NCBI GenBank assembly: GCA_946887025.1
Contig: CAMPJY010000124.1
Span: 1-7,521, forward strand
Length of the DNA stretch: 7,521 nucleotides
Direction: 5' to 3'
Source: an uncultured Salinimicrobium sp.
GTDB taxonomy: Bacteria > Bacteroidota > Bacteroidia > Flavobacteriales > Flavobacteriaceae
Positions 7,419 through 7,521 of this stretch are shown here, piece by piece; position 1 is the stretch's first letter, and each line of letters begins with the position of its first letter. Both the position numbers and the translations under genes were made by a program. Below the pieces are notes generated by a model. That model saw only the letters and a program-made list of their open reading frames with translations, was not told where the DNA came from and ran no database searches.

Positions 7419-7439
7419 AAAAAAAGGGGAAAAATCCCC
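7419..7439 (-). terminator. Terminator-like hairpin on the minus strand
   Basis: Read on the minus strand, GGGGA and TCCCC form a 5-bp stem with a TTTT loop (7439 down to 7426), followed immediately by seven T residues (7425-7419). On the + strand the right arm is followed by ATCGG, so it would not terminate porin transcripts. No minus-strand gene ending here is visible within the window, so its role is unclear. The short stem allows chance occurrence. Confidence 0.4.
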
Positions 7440-7448
7440 ATCGGAATG

Positions 7449-7478
7449 TTGTGTAATTGAAAAGAGGGCGTATATTTG
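7449..7478 (+). promoter_or_regulatory. Strong Bacteroidota-type promoter firing out of the right edge
   Basis: A -33 TTG (7449-7451) and a perfect -7 box TATATTTG (7471-7478) are separated by 19 bases, within the usual spacing for the Bacteroidota primary sigma factor. Predicted transcription start is near 7484-7486. About 35 bases of the transcript fall inside the window. It contains GGTG-ATTG-CACC (7503-7514), able to form a small hairpin, then GGGAGTT at the very end. No ATG is seen downstream of the promoter. The product could be a tRNA, another stable RNA, or a protein whose start lies beyond the edge; GTG at 7504 opens a frame reading VIAPGV but is an unlikely start. Confidence 0.65.
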
Positions 7479-7521
7479 CATCCGCTTTGAGAGACAACAA
7501 AAGGTGATTGCACCGGGAGTT

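Noticed and set aside
7076..7513. 145-codon open frame on the minus strand, overlapping the porin 3' end and the right intergenic region
   Set aside because: Most of it is antisense to the well-supported porin gene. The translated sequence has no recognisable domain, signal or composition bias of a real protein, and its start lies inside the transcript of the strong + strand promoter.
1..7521. Mobile elements, CRISPR arrays, inverted-repeat invertible promoters or defence genes
   Set aside because: No transposase or recombinase coding, no regularly spaced repeats, and no long inverted repeats flanking a promoter were seen; coding is continuous and co-directional.

Overview
The window looks like a chromosomal segment from a member of Bacteroidota, most likely a flavobacterium. 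It carries an adjacent SusC/SusD pair, lipoproteins with acidic residues right after the lipidated cysteine, no Shine-Dalgarno sequences but A-rich or unstructured leaders, and promoter -7 boxes of the TAnnTTTG type. The base composition is moderately AT-rich. All protein genes are on the + strand. The genus cannot be fixed from the sequence alone.

Region 1 (1-5164) is a nutrient-uptake operon. It begins inside a SusC/RagA-type TonB-dependent outer-membrane transporter whose 5' end lies to the left of the window. After 11 bases follows a SusD/RagB-type surface lipoprotein, and after another 11 bases a third surface lipoprotein with a Calx-beta-like N-terminal half, a tryptophan-rich C-terminal half and a repetitive acidic tail. 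A strong intrinsic terminator (5186-5219) and a possible weak second hairpin close the operon. In the family model, SusC forms the barrel and SusD the lid that captures ligand, and the third lipoprotein probably helps bind ligand at the surface. No degradative enzyme, sulfatase or regulator is present in the window, so the substrate (glycan, peptide or other) cannot be assigned.

Region 2 (5220-7265) is a separate transcription unit with its own -7 box. It encodes a 643-residue putative porin of the Bacteroidota Porin_10 type. Nothing links it functionally to the uptake operon except outer-membrane location.

Region 3 (7266-7521) has no convincing protein gene. It holds a hairpin with a T-tract on the minus strand and, at the right edge, the best promoter in the window (TTG, 19-bp spacer, TATATTTG). 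That promoter fires rightwards into a transcript cut off by the window end, possibly a tRNA or other stable RNA.

I found no mobile element, CRISPR array, toxin-antitoxin pair or defence gene, and no clearly new multi-gene system. The points most worth a second look are the uncharacterised third lipoprotein with its 18-bp repeat tail, the orphan character of the SusCD operon, the G8 tract in susC, and the truncated transcript at the right edge.
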